From Nocardia sienata NBRC 100364 (GTDB taxonomy: Bacteria > Actinomycetota > Actinomycetes > Mycobacteriales > Mycobacteriaceae): a stretch of DNA of 64,000 bases. Positions 17,736 through 25,924 of this stretch are shown here, piece after piece. The stretch is from assembly GCF_001613205.1 (NCBI RefSeq), contig NZ_BDBX01000004.1, positions 124,001 through 188,000 of the forward strand, given 5' to 3'. The notes under the pieces are model-generated. The model was not told where the DNA came from. It ran no database searches and saw only the letters and a list, made by a program, of their open reading frames with translations. The translations under genes and the position numbers were made by a program. Numbering within the stretch: position 1 is the stretch's first letter; each line of letters begins with the position of its first letter.

Positions 17736-18506
17736 ATGGATAGCAACTCCTTTCAGAAGTTGTTCGACCTGAGTGGACGGACCGCGATCGTCACCGGAGG
17801 CACCCGGGGTATCGGGCTCGCCATCGCCGAGGGATTCGCCTGCGCAGGCGCGCGGCTCGTGGTGGCCAGCCGTAAACCGCAGGCGTGCGAGCAGGCGGCG
17901 GCCCGGCTGCGGGAGCTCGGCGCGGAAGCGATCGGTGTACCGACCCATCTGGGTGAGTTGGAAGCACTGCGCGCGCTGGTGCAGACCGCCGCCGACACCT
18001 TCGGTGGTATCGATATCGTCGTCAACAACGCGGCAAACGCCCTCGCCCAACCGCTGGCGACCATGGAACCCGGGGCGGTCGAGAAATCCTTCGGCGTCAA
18101 TGTGCAGGGACCGCTGTTCCTGGTTCAGGCGGCCCTGCCGTATCTGCGGGCCAGCGAACACGCCGCGGTATTGAATCTCGGCTCGGTGGCGGCCCTGCAG
18201 TTCGCGCCCGCCCTGTCGATGTACGCCGCGGGCAAGGCGGCCCTGCTGTCGTTCACCCGTTCCATGGCCGCAGAATTCGCCGCCGACGGCATCCGGGTGA
18301 ACGCCATGGCTCCCGGTGCGGTCGACACCGATATGGTCCGCAAGAATCCACCGGAATTCGTGGCGGCCATGGCCGGAGCCACGCTGCTGGGCCGGATCGC
18401 CGACCCCGACGAGATGGTCGGCACCGCTCTGCTGTTGTGTTCGGACGCCGGCAGTTTCGTCACCGGCCAGACCTTCCTCGTCGATGGCGGTACCGTCGCC
18501 CGCTGA
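17736..18506 (+). CDS. SDR family oxidoreductase
   Basis: 256 aa classical short-chain dehydrogenase. Cofactor motif TGGTRGIG at 20-27; NNAAN (variant of NNAG) near 91; active-site Tyr and Lys in MYAAGKAAL; C-terminal VDGG segment. It reduces or oxidises a carbonyl/alcohol with NAD(P)(H). The enoyl-CoA hydratase remnant just downstream suggests an original acyl-CoA or steroid setting. Start chosen at ATG 17736 because the SDR fold begins about 15 residues later. Confidence 0.87.
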   Translation: MDSNSFQKLFDLSGRTAIVTGGTRGIGLAIAEGFACAGARLVVASRKPQACEQAAARLRELGAEAIGVPTHLGELEALRALVQTAADTFGGIDIVVNNAANALAQPLATMEPGAVEKSFGVNVQGPLFLVQAALPYLRASEHAAVLNLGSVAALQFAPALSMYAAGKAALLSFTRSMAAEFAADGIRVNAMAPGAVDTDMVRKNPPEFVAAMAGATLLGRIADPDEMVGTALLLCSDAGSFVTGQTFLVDGGTVAR

Positions 18507-18528
18507 AAACCCATCCGAAGGAGTTCCC

Positions 18529-18627
18529 GTGTCCGCACTGTCCACCGAATACCTGTCCTCCGGGGTCGTCGTGCTGACGATCGACCGCCCGCGCCGGCGC
18601 AATGCGCCGGCGACGATCTCTTCATGA
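18529..18627 (+). pseudogene. Enoyl-CoA hydratase remnant (N-terminal fragment)
   Basis: A GTG at 18529 with GAAGGAG upstream opens a 32-codon frame: after about 12 residues it reads GVVVLTIDRPRRRNA, the hallmark first strand and loop of enoyl-CoA hydratases, and then ends at TGA within a few codons. The rest of a roughly 250-residue protein is missing. The break lies near 18601-18608, where the sequence passes into an unrelated coding frame, consistent with an internal deletion joining two genes. Confidence 0.7.
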
Positions 18628-18905
18628 CCAACGAGGAGTGCTGGCACGTCGGGGCCGGCAATGCCCATCTGGGGCAGGATCATCCGTGCAGCCCGGCCGG
18701 CGGCCATGTGATCACTCTCGACGGCAACCCCGGTGCCATCGAGATGCGTAACGAAATGGACGACGAGGCCTATAGCGGAGATTGGTCCGCTGTTACCGAT
18801 ATCTCGGTCGCCGCAATGCTGGGCGTGGTTCCCGAGTTGCGTGCCGCACCTCCCGGTGTGGTCGCGCCGGACCTGCGTCCTCACTACCTTCTGGAGTCGT
18901 CATGA
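18624..18905 (+). pseudogene. C-terminal fragment, probably of a dihydrodipicolinate-reductase-like NAD(P)H-dependent protein
   Basis: A 93-aa frame from ATG 18624, also open upstream through the deletion junction (GDDLF before the Met). It contains HVITLDGNPGAIEMRNEM and a tail AAMLGVVPELRAAPPGVV. The tail resembles the conserved C-terminal segment of mycobacterial dihydrodipicolinate-reductase-like proteins, and the end of the next gene is similar (CVNVIEALRPVHEHAPGI). The N-terminal Rossmann half is absent. Best read as what is left of a homologue of the next gene after a deletion; family assignment is from memory and moderate. Confidence 0.5.
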
Positions 18906-19825
18906 GTTCACCCACGCTCGCGGTCGCGGTGCTCGGCGCGGGCCCCTTCGCCGACCGGATCGCCGACCGGATCCGTGCGCGAGCACACCTCAGGGTATCC
19001 GCGCGGATCGAAACCCTGCAGTCCCCGCCGGAGGGCACGGCGTGCGTCGTCTACGTGCCGACGTTCGCCGAGATAGCGGCGGACACACCGGGCAGCGTGC
19101 TACCGGAGCTCCTGAGCGACGGCTACGACGTGATATCCACAGCACCGCTGGACTGCTACATTCCGCCGCCCGAACTGCTGGATGCCTGCCGCACCGGACA
19201 GTCCACCTTCCACGCCACCGGGGCATTCCAGGCCACCATTCCCGCCCGGCTCATCCGGTCGCTGACCGAGGTGACCCGAGGGATCCGGCGGGTGGAACTC
19301 GTCGAGGAGCTCGATTTTCCCGAGGCCGGGGTGTACCCGTGGGGCGACCGGCACGATATCGGTATCGGGGCCACCGGGTCCGAGGCCGCCGTCGCCGGCG
19401 CCGCCGCGGTCGACGGCTACTACACGGCGGGACTGCGCGTTCTCGACGACGCCGTGTTCCACAGCGCCGCCGGCGCGGCCGATACCCCGAACAGCACCGT
19501 GGAGGTGGTCACCGACGGTTCCGGGACCGTCCAGAAGGTGATCGTCGACCGTGGGCTGGGGCCGGGGCTGAGTTATCGCTCCATCTGGGCCACCACCACC
19601 GAGGATCGGGCGCCGCTGCGCTATCAGCTGGTCACCACTACCGATACTGCGCGGGGCACCGCCAACGTCCGCTTCCGCTTCACCGACGGGCTTCATCCGG
19701 CCGACCATCTGACCTGTGTGAACGTCATCGAGGCGCTGCGCCCGGTGCACGAGCACGCTCCCGGGATAGCCCATCGGGATCTCTCGATCACCCGCCTGAT
19801 GCCGGAGGCGCGGCTCACCACCTGA
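18902..19825 (+). CDS. Dihydrodipicolinate reductase-like NAD(P)-binding protein
   Basis: 307 aa, ATG 18902 overlapping the preceding fragment by ATGA. Starts with a Rossmann strand VAVLGAGPFADRIADRI and has a long mixed domain with VELVEELDFPEAGVYPWG, ending in the HLTCVNVIEALRP segment. Such proteins are related to dihydrodipicolinate and diaminopentanoate dehydrogenases and occur in lipid and steroid loci of actinobacteria, usually without a known reaction. Expression is coupled to the remnant upstream, which may serve only as a leader. Confidence 0.6.
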   Translation: MSSPTLAVAVLGAGPFADRIADRIRARAHLRVSARIETLQSPPEGTACVVYVPTFAEIAADTPGSVLPELLSDGYDVISTAPLDCYIPPPELLDACRTGQSTFHATGAFQATIPARLIRSLTEVTRGIRRVELVEELDFPEAGVYPWGDRHDIGIGATGSEAAVAGAAAVDGYYTAGLRVLDDAVFHSAAGAADTPNSTVEVVTDGSGTVQKVIVDRGLGPGLSYRSIWATTTEDRAPLRYQLVTTTDTARGTANVRFRFTDGLHPADHLTCVNVIEALRPVHEHAPGIAHRDLSITRLMPEARLTT

Positions 19826-20056
19826 CCCGGGCGGTCCGCGCAGGTCTCGAAATCGTCTATTCCGGTGGCCGGGCCGGGGTCGCGGGAATCGCAGATGCGA
19901 TCCTGGAACAGCAGCACAGTGATCACCCGGTTCGCGCGGCCGGTTACTCCCCGGCCGGCCCGGACCGCCGCAGTAGAGCACCTCTCGACGTTTCAGTGCA
20001 CATCGAACTCTCTGAACTCCGGCCTGCCCGGTGGCAGGCGGTGAAAGGTGAGCAAC

Positions 20057-20797
20057 ATGAAGCTGACAGTCATCGGCGGTACCGGTCGGATCGGCTCGCA
20101 GGTCGTTCGGAAGCTACGGGCGGCCGGCCACGACGCCGTACCCGCCGCGCCGTCCACCGGCGTGGACCTGATCAGCGGCGAGGGTCTGGACCAGGCGGTG
20201 GCGGGCGCCGACGTGGTGGTCGGGCTGGCCAACTCCCCGACCTTCGACGACGCCACCCCGGATTTCTTCCGCACCGCGATGGACAACCTGCTCGGCGCCG
20301 GCGACCGTGCCGGGGTGAAACACCAGGTCGTGCTGTCGATCGTCGGCGTGGACCGGGTACCGCAGCTGGACTACTACCGGGCCAAGACACTGCAGGAGGA
20401 GTTGCTCCGGAAAGGCCCCACACCGTATTCGATCGTGCGGGCCACCCAGTTCTTCGAGTTCATGGACGCGGTGATGTCCTGGTCCGCCGATGACAGCGTC
20501 GTCCGGCTGCCGGAGACCCGGCTACAGCCCATGGCGGCCGCGGATGTCGTCGACGCGGTGGTGGGCGTCGCGCTGGGCTCCCCGCTGCAGGGTATCCGCA
20601 ATGTCGCCGGACCCGATGTGCTCCCGCTCGACGAGATCGGCCGGATGACCCTGCTCGCGCGGCACGACGACCGTATCGTCGTCACCGACGAGACGGCCGG
20701 TATGTTCGCCGCGATCACCGGCGACGAACTGCTCGCCGGACCGGACGCACACCTGGCTCCCACGCACTACCGGGACTGGCTTCGGGCACACCGCTGA
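20057..20797 (+). CDS. NAD(P)-binding SDR-like protein (NmrA/atypical SDR)
   Basis: 246 aa from ATG 20057 (GAAAGGTGA 6 nt upstream; a GTG nine nt earlier is in frame). Motif VIGGTGRIGSQV at residues 5-16 binds the dinucleotide; the middle carries VVLSIVGVDRVPQLDYYRAK, with the Tyr and Lys of atypical SDRs, and PYSIVRATQFFEF. Similar to NmrA-like and ywnB-type oxidoreductases of unknown substrate. It ends just before the repeated operator at 20835 that serves the next gene. Confidence 0.83.
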   Translation: MKLTVIGGTGRIGSQVVRKLRAAGHDAVPAAPSTGVDLISGEGLDQAVAGADVVVGLANSPTFDDATPDFFRTAMDNLLGAGDRAGVKHQVVLSIVGVDRVPQLDYYRAKTLQEELLRKGPTPYSIVRATQFFEFMDAVMSWSADDSVVRLPETRLQPMAAADVVDAVVGVALGSPLQGIRNVAGPDVLPLDEIGRMTLLARHDDRIVVTDETAGMFAAITGDELLAGPDAHLAPTHYRDWLRAHR

Positions 20798-20834
20798 CCT
20801 CGACAACGCTTCCAGCCGGCATCTTCGCTGCTTC

Positions 20835-20889
20835 CTGAAGCGGCCTTCAGGCCGCTTCAGCGTGGCTTCAGCACCTCCCTGCCACAGTG
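20835..20889 (+). promoter_or_regulatory. Response-regulator operator and promoter of the 66-aa gene (copy 2)
   Basis: CTGAAG (20835-20840), N4, CTTCAG (20845-20850), N4, CTTCAG (20855-20860), N5, CTTCAG (20866-20871), N8, TGCCACAGTG (20880-20889), then 39 nt to the ATG at 20929. Every element and spacer matches the site upstream of the PepSY gene at 6660-6714. This strongly suggests control by the response regulator at 6738-7415. Confidence 0.75.
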
Positions 20890-20928
20890 GCCGCCGATGA
20901 CCGACAACGGCGAAAGGGAGAACAGATC

Positions 20929-21129
20929 ATGAACCCGACAGTGCGCATCGACGGCTATCCCTACCGGGTGGTGGGAAAAACTCGTCTGACGACGGCCTCG
21001 CGGGCGTGCTACGGCAAGTACCGGTTCGTCCTGCGGCGGTTGACGGACGGATCGCTGTGGACGGTGTTCGACTCCCGGGTCACGTCCGCGTCGGAACTGA
21101 TGAAATGCGAGGGCACGCCGCAGCGGTGA
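20929..21129 (+). CDS. Small protein of unknown function, predicted target of the PepSY-linked two-component system
   Basis: 66 aa, ATG 20929 with AAGGGAG about 9 nt upstream. Basic, no signal peptide or membrane helix, so probably cytoplasmic. It reads like one small beta-rich domain: VRIDGYPYRVVGKTRL, YGKYRFVLRRL, LWTVFDSRV. Cys residues at 27 and 60. I recognise no family. Its promoter carries the same four-repeat operator as the PepSY gene, and a strong hairpin terminator follows, so it is a monocistronic member of that regulon. Confidence 0.7.
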   Translation: MNPTVRIDGYPYRVVGKTRLTTASRACYGKYRFVLRRLTDGSLWTVFDSRVTSASELMKCEGTPQR

Positions 21130-21156
21130 CGACTGTGCCCGAGACCGTAGAAGCCG

Positions 21157-21188
21157 GGATCCGGCCGCCGTGTCCGGCGGCCGGATCC
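21157..21188 (+). terminator. Terminator after the 66-aa gene
   Basis: Perfect 13-bp stem (21157-21169 with 21176-21188), 6-nt loop, 27 nt past the stop. Confidence 0.75.
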
Positions 21189-21582
21189 GGCGGGAACGTT
21201 TCATCGACTACGGAATCGACGCCGAGAAGTTATGGATCAGTTATATAGTAGTTATCGACTGTGGAAAATGACGTAGTCGCGCGAGCCCGAAATCCGAACC
21301 GTATCCTTTCCAAAGAAGGCGTTTCGCTCGGATCCGCAGTGGGCATCTGCCAACAATGTGGCGACATCGGACTTTCGATGCCCGGTCCCCACTTCGCCGC
21401 GGATCCGGCCCAGGAATGCGTCCGCAAGATAGGCAATGCAATATTGCGGAATCAAAACAGCGCAGAACTCGAATGTGATTGATACCACAGCATTTTCGGC
21501 AAATGATCAGCACACCATCCCGACGAGCGTCGTACTGTTCAGCCCTACACAGAAACTCCGGGCTTCCCCGGCGGAACGTTGG
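21189..21582. other. Lower-GC intergenic stretch before the MHYT gene
   Basis: About 390 nt, visibly richer in A and T than its surroundings (for example around 21235-21270 and 21430-21510). Short frames exist on both strands, for instance plus 21261-21482 with 73 codons, but none shows a ribosome site or family resemblance. Probably a long 5' region with the promoter of the MHYT gene. Confidence 0.4.
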
Positions 21583-22368
21583 ATGGACATGCTTCACCTC
21601 GAACACTTCGCGTTCGGCTGGCTGACGCCCGCCCTCGCGTACTTCCTCTCGGCCATCGGATGCGCCATCGGATTGCAGTGCACCAGGCAGGCCCGCCACG
21701 GACGGCGCCGGTTGCTCTGGCTCGTGCTCGCCGCGATCACCATCGGCGGGACCGGTATCTGGGTCATGCATTTCGTTGCGATGCTGGGCTTTTCCATAGA
21801 CGGCGCACAGATACGCTTCGATGTCCCACTCACCTTGCTGAGCGCGGCGATCTCGATCGGCGTGGTCGCCATCGGCCTGTATCTGGTGACCACACCGGGC
21901 TCGGGTCTCCCGGCGCTGCTCACCGGGGGTGCCGTCACCGGCCTCGGCATCGCGGCCATGCACTACACCGGCATGGCCGCGATGCGCACGGACGCGCATA
22001 TCGAATACGACCCCGCCCGTATAGCGCTGTCACTGGTCATCGCCACGGTCGTGGCCACCGCGACGCTCTGGTTCGGCATGCGGTCGTGGGGAATACCGTC
22101 CACCCTGGGCGCGGCGCTGATCCTGGCCGCGGCGGTGGCGACGATGCACTACACCGGTATGTCCGCGATGCACGCGCACGAGATCCCCGGTGCCGCGGCG
22201 CCCGAAGGTGCCGAGCCACTGCAGATTCTGGGGCCGCTGCTCGGCGTGATCAGTGTGGTCACCGTCGTACTGCTCATCGGCGTGAGCATGGCGCTGACCA
22301 ATCCCCATGGACCCGCGGCCCAGGCTGCGGCGGACCCCCGGCCGAGCGAGCGGCGGCCGGCACGCTGA
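21583..22368 (+). CDS. MHYT domain-containing integral membrane protein, copy 1
   Basis: 261 aa from ATG 21583 (ATG 21589 also possible). Seven or so membrane helices with the MHYT motif family: GGTGIWVMHFVAMLGF, MHYTGMAAM and MHYTGMSAMHAHE. In the MHYT domain these Met/His residues are proposed to bind copper and sense O2, CO or NO. Usually the domain is fused to GGDEF/EAL or kinase domains; here it stands alone, ending in a short Ala/Pro-rich cytoplasmic tail. A paralogue lies at 37510-38277. Confidence 0.85.
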   Translation: MDMLHLEHFAFGWLTPALAYFLSAIGCAIGLQCTRQARHGRRRLLWLVLAAITIGGTGIWVMHFVAMLGFSIDGAQIRFDVPLTLLSAAISIGVVAIGLYLVTTPGSGLPALLTGGAVTGLGIAAMHYTGMAAMRTDAHIEYDPARIALSLVIATVVATATLWFGMRSWGIPSTLGAALILAAAVATMHYTGMSAMHAHEIPGAAAPEGAEPLQILGPLLGVISVVTVVLLIGVSMALTNPHGPAAQAAADPRPSERRPAR

Positions 22369-22409
22369 GCGAGCCGATCCCGCAAGGTTGCGGTTTCGGC
22401 CCGGGAAAT

Positions 22410-22459
22410 GGCCGCGGCGGTGCGGCTGATCCATGTGGATCACTCGCACCGCCGCGGCC
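22410..22459. terminator. Bidirectional terminator between convergent genes
   Basis: A 15-bp perfect stem (22410-22424 with 22445-22459) with a further inner GATCC/GGATC pairing, between the plus-strand MHYT gene and the minus-strand small membrane gene. Confidence 0.75.
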
Positions 22460-22482
22460 GTCGGATGGAGTCGTGAACGACG

Positions 22483-22638
22483 TCAGTAATAGTGCCGCCG
22501 GCCACCGATGGGCCGGCCCACCGACCCGGCGATGGCCAGGACCGCGCCGACCACGAGCAGAACGAGGCCGATGGTGGTGAGCACGCCGATACCGAGCAGG
22601 TAACCGACGATGAGCAGAACAAGTCCGAGAACGATCAT
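22483..22638 (-). CDS. Small hydrophobic membrane protein (DUF6131-like)
   Basis: 51 aa from ATG 22638. It is almost wholly hydrophobic, two Leu/Val/Ile/Gly-rich helices (MIVLGLVLLIVGYLLGIGVL and a second), ending in a basic tail RPIGGRRHYY. Such very short two-helix proteins are common in Nocardia, Rhodococcus and Mycobacterium and have no known role. The next gene upstream on the same strand is also a membrane protein and begins similarly (MIIVLGLVIA). Confidence 0.75.
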   Translation of the reverse strand: MIVLGLVLLIVGYLLGIGVLTTIGLVLLVVGAVLAIAGSVGRPIGGRRHYY

Positions 22639-22687
22639 GACGCTGACTTTCTGATTCGATATTCGATATCCGGGCGGGGGACAGGGG

Positions 22688-23098
22688 TCACTCGGCGGTC
22701 GCCGCGCTCTTTCCCGGCTTGCGCAGAAGTTTGCTCATCGACCAGGCCGGAGCCGCCGCGGCGGCGGGCGCGGGCTTCGTCGCCGGTTCCTTGGTCTTGG
22801 CGAGATCCCGCTGGGCGGCCGCGACCTCCTTGCGCGACTGCCGCAGTTCACGGCGGGTCTCCAGCCCCCGGCGGGTGGATCGCCACGCACCGGCGGAGAC
22901 GAGACCCACTCCTAGTCCGCCGACCACACCGACGATGATGCCGATGAGGAACAGTTCACCGGTGGTACCGGCGAAGTGGTAATCGAAGACCGAGAAGTCG
23001 CTGGTCAGCCGATTGACATCACTGGTATTGGCCGCGACGCCGGCGACACCGGCGGCAACCGCCGCGACGGCGATCACGAGCCCGAGAACAATGATCAT
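22688..23098 (-). CDS. Membrane protein with basic/Ala-rich cytoplasmic tail
   Basis: 136 aa from ATG 23098 (an in-frame TTG at 23110 is the only longer choice). Two membrane helices (about 1-25 and 46-70) around a short Asn/Ser/Asp loop, then a charged segment RRGLETRRELRQSRKEVAAAQRDL that should form a coiled coil, and an Ala/Pro tail. Function unknown. It sits 49 nt upstream of the 51-aa membrane protein gene and is probably cotranscribed with it. Confidence 0.7.
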   Translation of the reverse strand: MIIVLGLVIAVAAVAAGVAGVAANTSDVNRLTSDFSVFDYHFAGTTGELFLIGIIVGVVGGLGVGLVSAGAWRSTRRGLETRRELRQSRKEVAAAQRDLAKTKEPATKPAPAAAAAPAWSMSKLLRKPGKSAATAE

Positions 23099-23229
23099 GG
23101 CAATTCCCAAGGGTCGAGGAACACTATGCTCCCGCTATTCCCGGCGACGAGGATGTCAAACAAGGGAAGGCCATGGCCGCCAGTCCGATTCACCGGCGGG
23201 ATGGACCCGGGGACTCGGACGGCCGGAAC

Positions 23230-24369
23230 TCAGGCGAACAGGTCGCGGACGAACGGCACCGAGTCGGGTAGCGAATCGTTCACGGCGCCATTGTGATCGG
23301 TGGGGTACACCTTCAGCGTCACCGGCTGCCGGTTCGCTCCGAGAACCGCCGCGAATCGCAGCGTCTCCGGGGTGATCACATCGGTGTCGAACAGCCCTTG
23401 CCCGAGGAAGAGCGGTTTGTCGTAGCCGGATTCCGGCAGGCCGAGATAGCGGGTGAGCAGCCCGCGCAGATCCGGGATATCGGCCAGCGGCCGGGTGAAC
23501 AGGTCTCCGATCACCACACCGTGGGCCACCAGTTCGTCACCGAACGGGGACAGGCATTCGGTACGCGCGCGTTCCAGCCAGTACCGGCCGGAGTCGGTGA
23601 GGAAGGATTCGATACCCAGCTCGGGGTAGGTGGTGCGCAGGCCGTTGAGCAGGTAGAGCGCATACCCCGTGGTGTGCGCGCCCAGTTTCACCGGCGGTAC
23701 ACCCGGACCCATGAGAGCGAGGACGTTCTCGATATAGGCGGGGACGCCGGTGGCCACCGCGCCGCGGTAATCCAGTTCGGGGCCGCCGAATTCGGTGGCG
23801 TAGCGGGCGGTGGTGACCGCGGCTCCCCCGCCCTGCGACTGCCCGACCACGACCCATTTGTTCGACAGCGTGGAGTAGTGCCCTGACGCGGCCCGTACCG
23901 CGTCGACGACATTGTGTGCCTCCACTGAGCCGTTCAGATACGGATGCTCGCCGGGTGTGCCCAGCCCGGCGTAGTCGGCGGCGACGATGGCATAACCCTG
24001 CTCGAGCCATCTACCCAGGTATGCCCAGTCCCGGGCCACCGCCCCCGGACCGGCCACGCTGTAGGCGCAGGAATCGCCGAGCCCGACCGTGCCGTGCGCC
24101 CAGGCGATCACCGGCCAACCGCCGACCGGGGGCGCGCCGGGCGGGAAGTACACGGCGGCACCGGCCACGGTCGGCGCTCCGCCGACAGTGGTCGTCGTGT
24201 AGAGCATGCGCTGGGAACCCACCGAGCCGGGCAGCACGGCCGGGGCGGCCGCCGGTTCGACGGATTCGACGACGCCGGTGCTCGGTGCCGCTACCGCGTG
24301 CCCGCCGGGCAGCCCGGCGATCGCCGCCGCCAGCAGCGCGGTGACCGCGGCCGTACCGAATTTCCGCAT
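23230..24369 (-). CDS. Secreted lipase (LIP-type secretory lipase family)
   Basis: 379 aa with a Sec signal peptide (MRKFGTAAVTALLAAAIAGL, cleavage likely after residue 28, AVA-AP). Alpha/beta hydrolase with nucleophile elbow VVGQSQGGGAA, Asp in the GLFDTD region and His in PTDHNGAV. The AWAHGTVG oxyanion segment and C-GDSCAYS are typical of Candida-type secretory lipases and their actinobacterial relatives. It should hydrolyse host or environmental triacylglycerols outside the cell. Confidence 0.87.
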   Translation of the reverse strand: MRKFGTAAVTALLAAAIAGLPGGHAVAAPSTGVVESVEPAAAPAVLPGSVGSQRMLYTTTTVGGAPTVAGAAVYFPPGAPPVGGWPVIAWAHGTVGLGDSCAYSVAGPGAVARDWAYLGRWLEQGYAIVAADYAGLGTPGEHPYLNGSVEAHNVVDAVRAASGHYSTLSNKWVVVGQSQGGGAAVTTARYATEFGGPELDYRGAVATGVPAYIENVLALMGPGVPPVKLGAHTTGYALYLLNGLRTTYPELGIESFLTDSGRYWLERARTECLSPFGDELVAHGVVIGDLFTRPLADIPDLRGLLTRYLGLPESGYDKPLFLGQGLFDTDVITPETLRFAAVLGANRQPVTLKVYPTDHNGAVNDSLPDSVPFVRDLFA

Positions 24370-24583
24370 GCTCTTCCTTTCGCCGGATCACCCACCGGTG
24401 CCGTGCCGCCTCGGGCGGTACCCGGCCAGTCTTCCACCTGGACGGACGACCAGTCACGTCGCCATGCCGTCCGGCTCCTCATCGGCCTGCTCTCGGCCGT
24501 TCTCGTACTGGGAGCCGCCCGGTCGGGCTTTCGGATGGCCGGCCGGAGCGGCAGCGCCGCGACCCCCGGCCGCCGACCCCGAC

Positions 24584-24614
24584 CCGCCCGGCAACTGAGG
24601 GAACCGCCGGGCGG
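24584..24614 (-). terminator. Terminator after the Ag85-like esterase gene
   Basis: A 9-bp perfect GC stem (24584-24592 with 24606-24614), just 8 nt after the minus-strand stop at 24623. Confidence 0.5.
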
Positions 24615-24622
24615 CTCGGCGG

Positions 24623-25618
24623 TCAGGCGCCGATGGCCCGCGCCAGATGCGGCCACGAATCGTGCAGGTCGTATTCGAACTGACCCCAGGTATGCGCGCC
24701 GGCCGGTCGGTCGATGTGCACCGCGCCGATGCCGAGTTGCCCCAGGCGGCCGGCGAAGGCCGAGGTGCAGGCGGCGGCAATGGCTTCGACCGGCGGGAAG
24801 CCCCAGCCCCGATCGATCTCGCCGGGCATACCCGACGCGGCGGACAGGTAGACGGTCTTTCCGGCCAGCCGGGAGGCGTGCGCGAACGCGTCGTGGGCCT
24901 GCCAGCCCGCGGACCCCGGCGGACCCCACATCTTGCCCGGGTCGGCGCCGCCCCGCACCACCTGCGCGCTGACCATCGCGATCCCCGCGGCGTCGGCAGA
25001 CCACGGGCATCCGCTGTAGGACGCGACCGCCGCATAGCGGTCCGGCGCCTGGATGGCGAGGTCCACGGCCGATCCGCCACTCATCGATACCCCGGCGATC
25101 GCATTGCGTCCGGTGGTGCCGAACCGGGCGTCCACGACCGACGGCAGCTCCTGAGTGAGGTAGGTCTGCCAGCGGGCGCGGCCGACCACCGGATCGTCGG
25201 TGTGCCAGTCGGTGTACATCGAGTACGCACCGCCGATCGGCATCACCACGTTCACGTTCTTGTCCCCGAAGAACTGCCGGACATCGGTATCGTCCCACCA
25301 GGAGATACCGTCGGCACCCCCACCGATTCCGGTCAGCAGGTACACCGTGGGCGCCGGTCCCCCACCCGGCGCGGGGATGACCCGATTGGTCACCACGGTG
25401 TCCATGGCGGGTGAGTACACCTCGAGCAGGATCGCGCGACCGTCGATCGGTTTCTCCGCGTCGACCCGCGGCCCCGGGGCGGCGACGGCGGGTTGGACAG
25501 TGAACAGGGACGCCGCGACAGCCAGTACCGCGGCCGGCATCGTGAGCAAGAATTTGTACCGCACCCCTGCGGTGTACCCATTCGCGCGCCGGATCGCCGC
25601 CGGACTTCTACGGTTCAT
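24623..25618 (-). CDS. Secreted esterase of the antigen 85/mycolyltransferase family
   Basis: 331 aa as the longest frame; a later in-frame Met (residue 27, MPAAVLAVAASLF) may be the true start of the signal peptide, which ends AVA-AP near residue 47. Nucleophile elbow GVSMSGGSA with the catalytic Ser, YLLTGIGGGADGISWWDDTD as the Ag85-like N-terminal region, and the terminal His in GAHTWGQFE followed by W-P-H-L. Ag85 proteins attach mycolic acids to trehalose and arabinogalactan; many Nocardia paralogues exist, so the acceptor here is uncertain. Confidence 0.85.
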   Translation of the reverse strand: MNRRSPAAIRRANGYTAGVRYKFLLTMPAAVLAVAASLFTVQPAVAAPGPRVDAEKPIDGRAILLEVYSPAMDTVVTNRVIPAPGGGPAPTVYLLTGIGGGADGISWWDDTDVRQFFGDKNVNVVMPIGGAYSMYTDWHTDDPVVGRARWQTYLTQELPSVVDARFGTTGRNAIAGVSMSGGSAVDLAIQAPDRYAAVASYSGCPWSADAAGIAMVSAQVVRGGADPGKMWGPPGSAGWQAHDAFAHASRLAGKTVYLSAASGMPGEIDRGWGFPPVEAIAAACTSAFAGRLGQLGIGAVHIDRPAGAHTWGQFEYDLHDSWPHLARAIGA

Positions 25619-25924
25619 CCGTTGTGCGCCAGTAGGTCTCGCAGTCGATTGCGAGAAGCCGCTGCTCGGTCCGGGTACCTGCGGAACCGCGCGGTACGAG
25701 TACGCCCGACCGCGCGGCCGGGATGCTCAGGTACTGCGACCCCCACCGCCATCGGGCCCGGTCCGGCCGCGCGGAGCGGTTGTCGGCGGGTCTGCGCACG
25801 GCCCGGCCGGGCCACCCGGTAGAAAGAAGACAGGGCACACGCCGGGCGCGGCCGGTCTCCACGATCATCGCGGCCCGGTGGAACCCGCCGAAATGTTGGA
25901 ACAGTCGAACGAAAGAGCTGGTTC
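25619..25924. other. Intergenic region between esterase and gnd
   Basis: About 305 nt between divergent genes. I see no supportable gene. The last part contains GAAAGAG, the ribosome site of gnd. Confidence 0.4.

Noticed and set aside
21261..21482. A 73-codon frame in the AT-rich stretch upstream of the MHYT gene
   Set aside because: No ribosome site, overlaps a similar-length minus-strand frame, and no family resemblance; reported only as part of the intergenic note.
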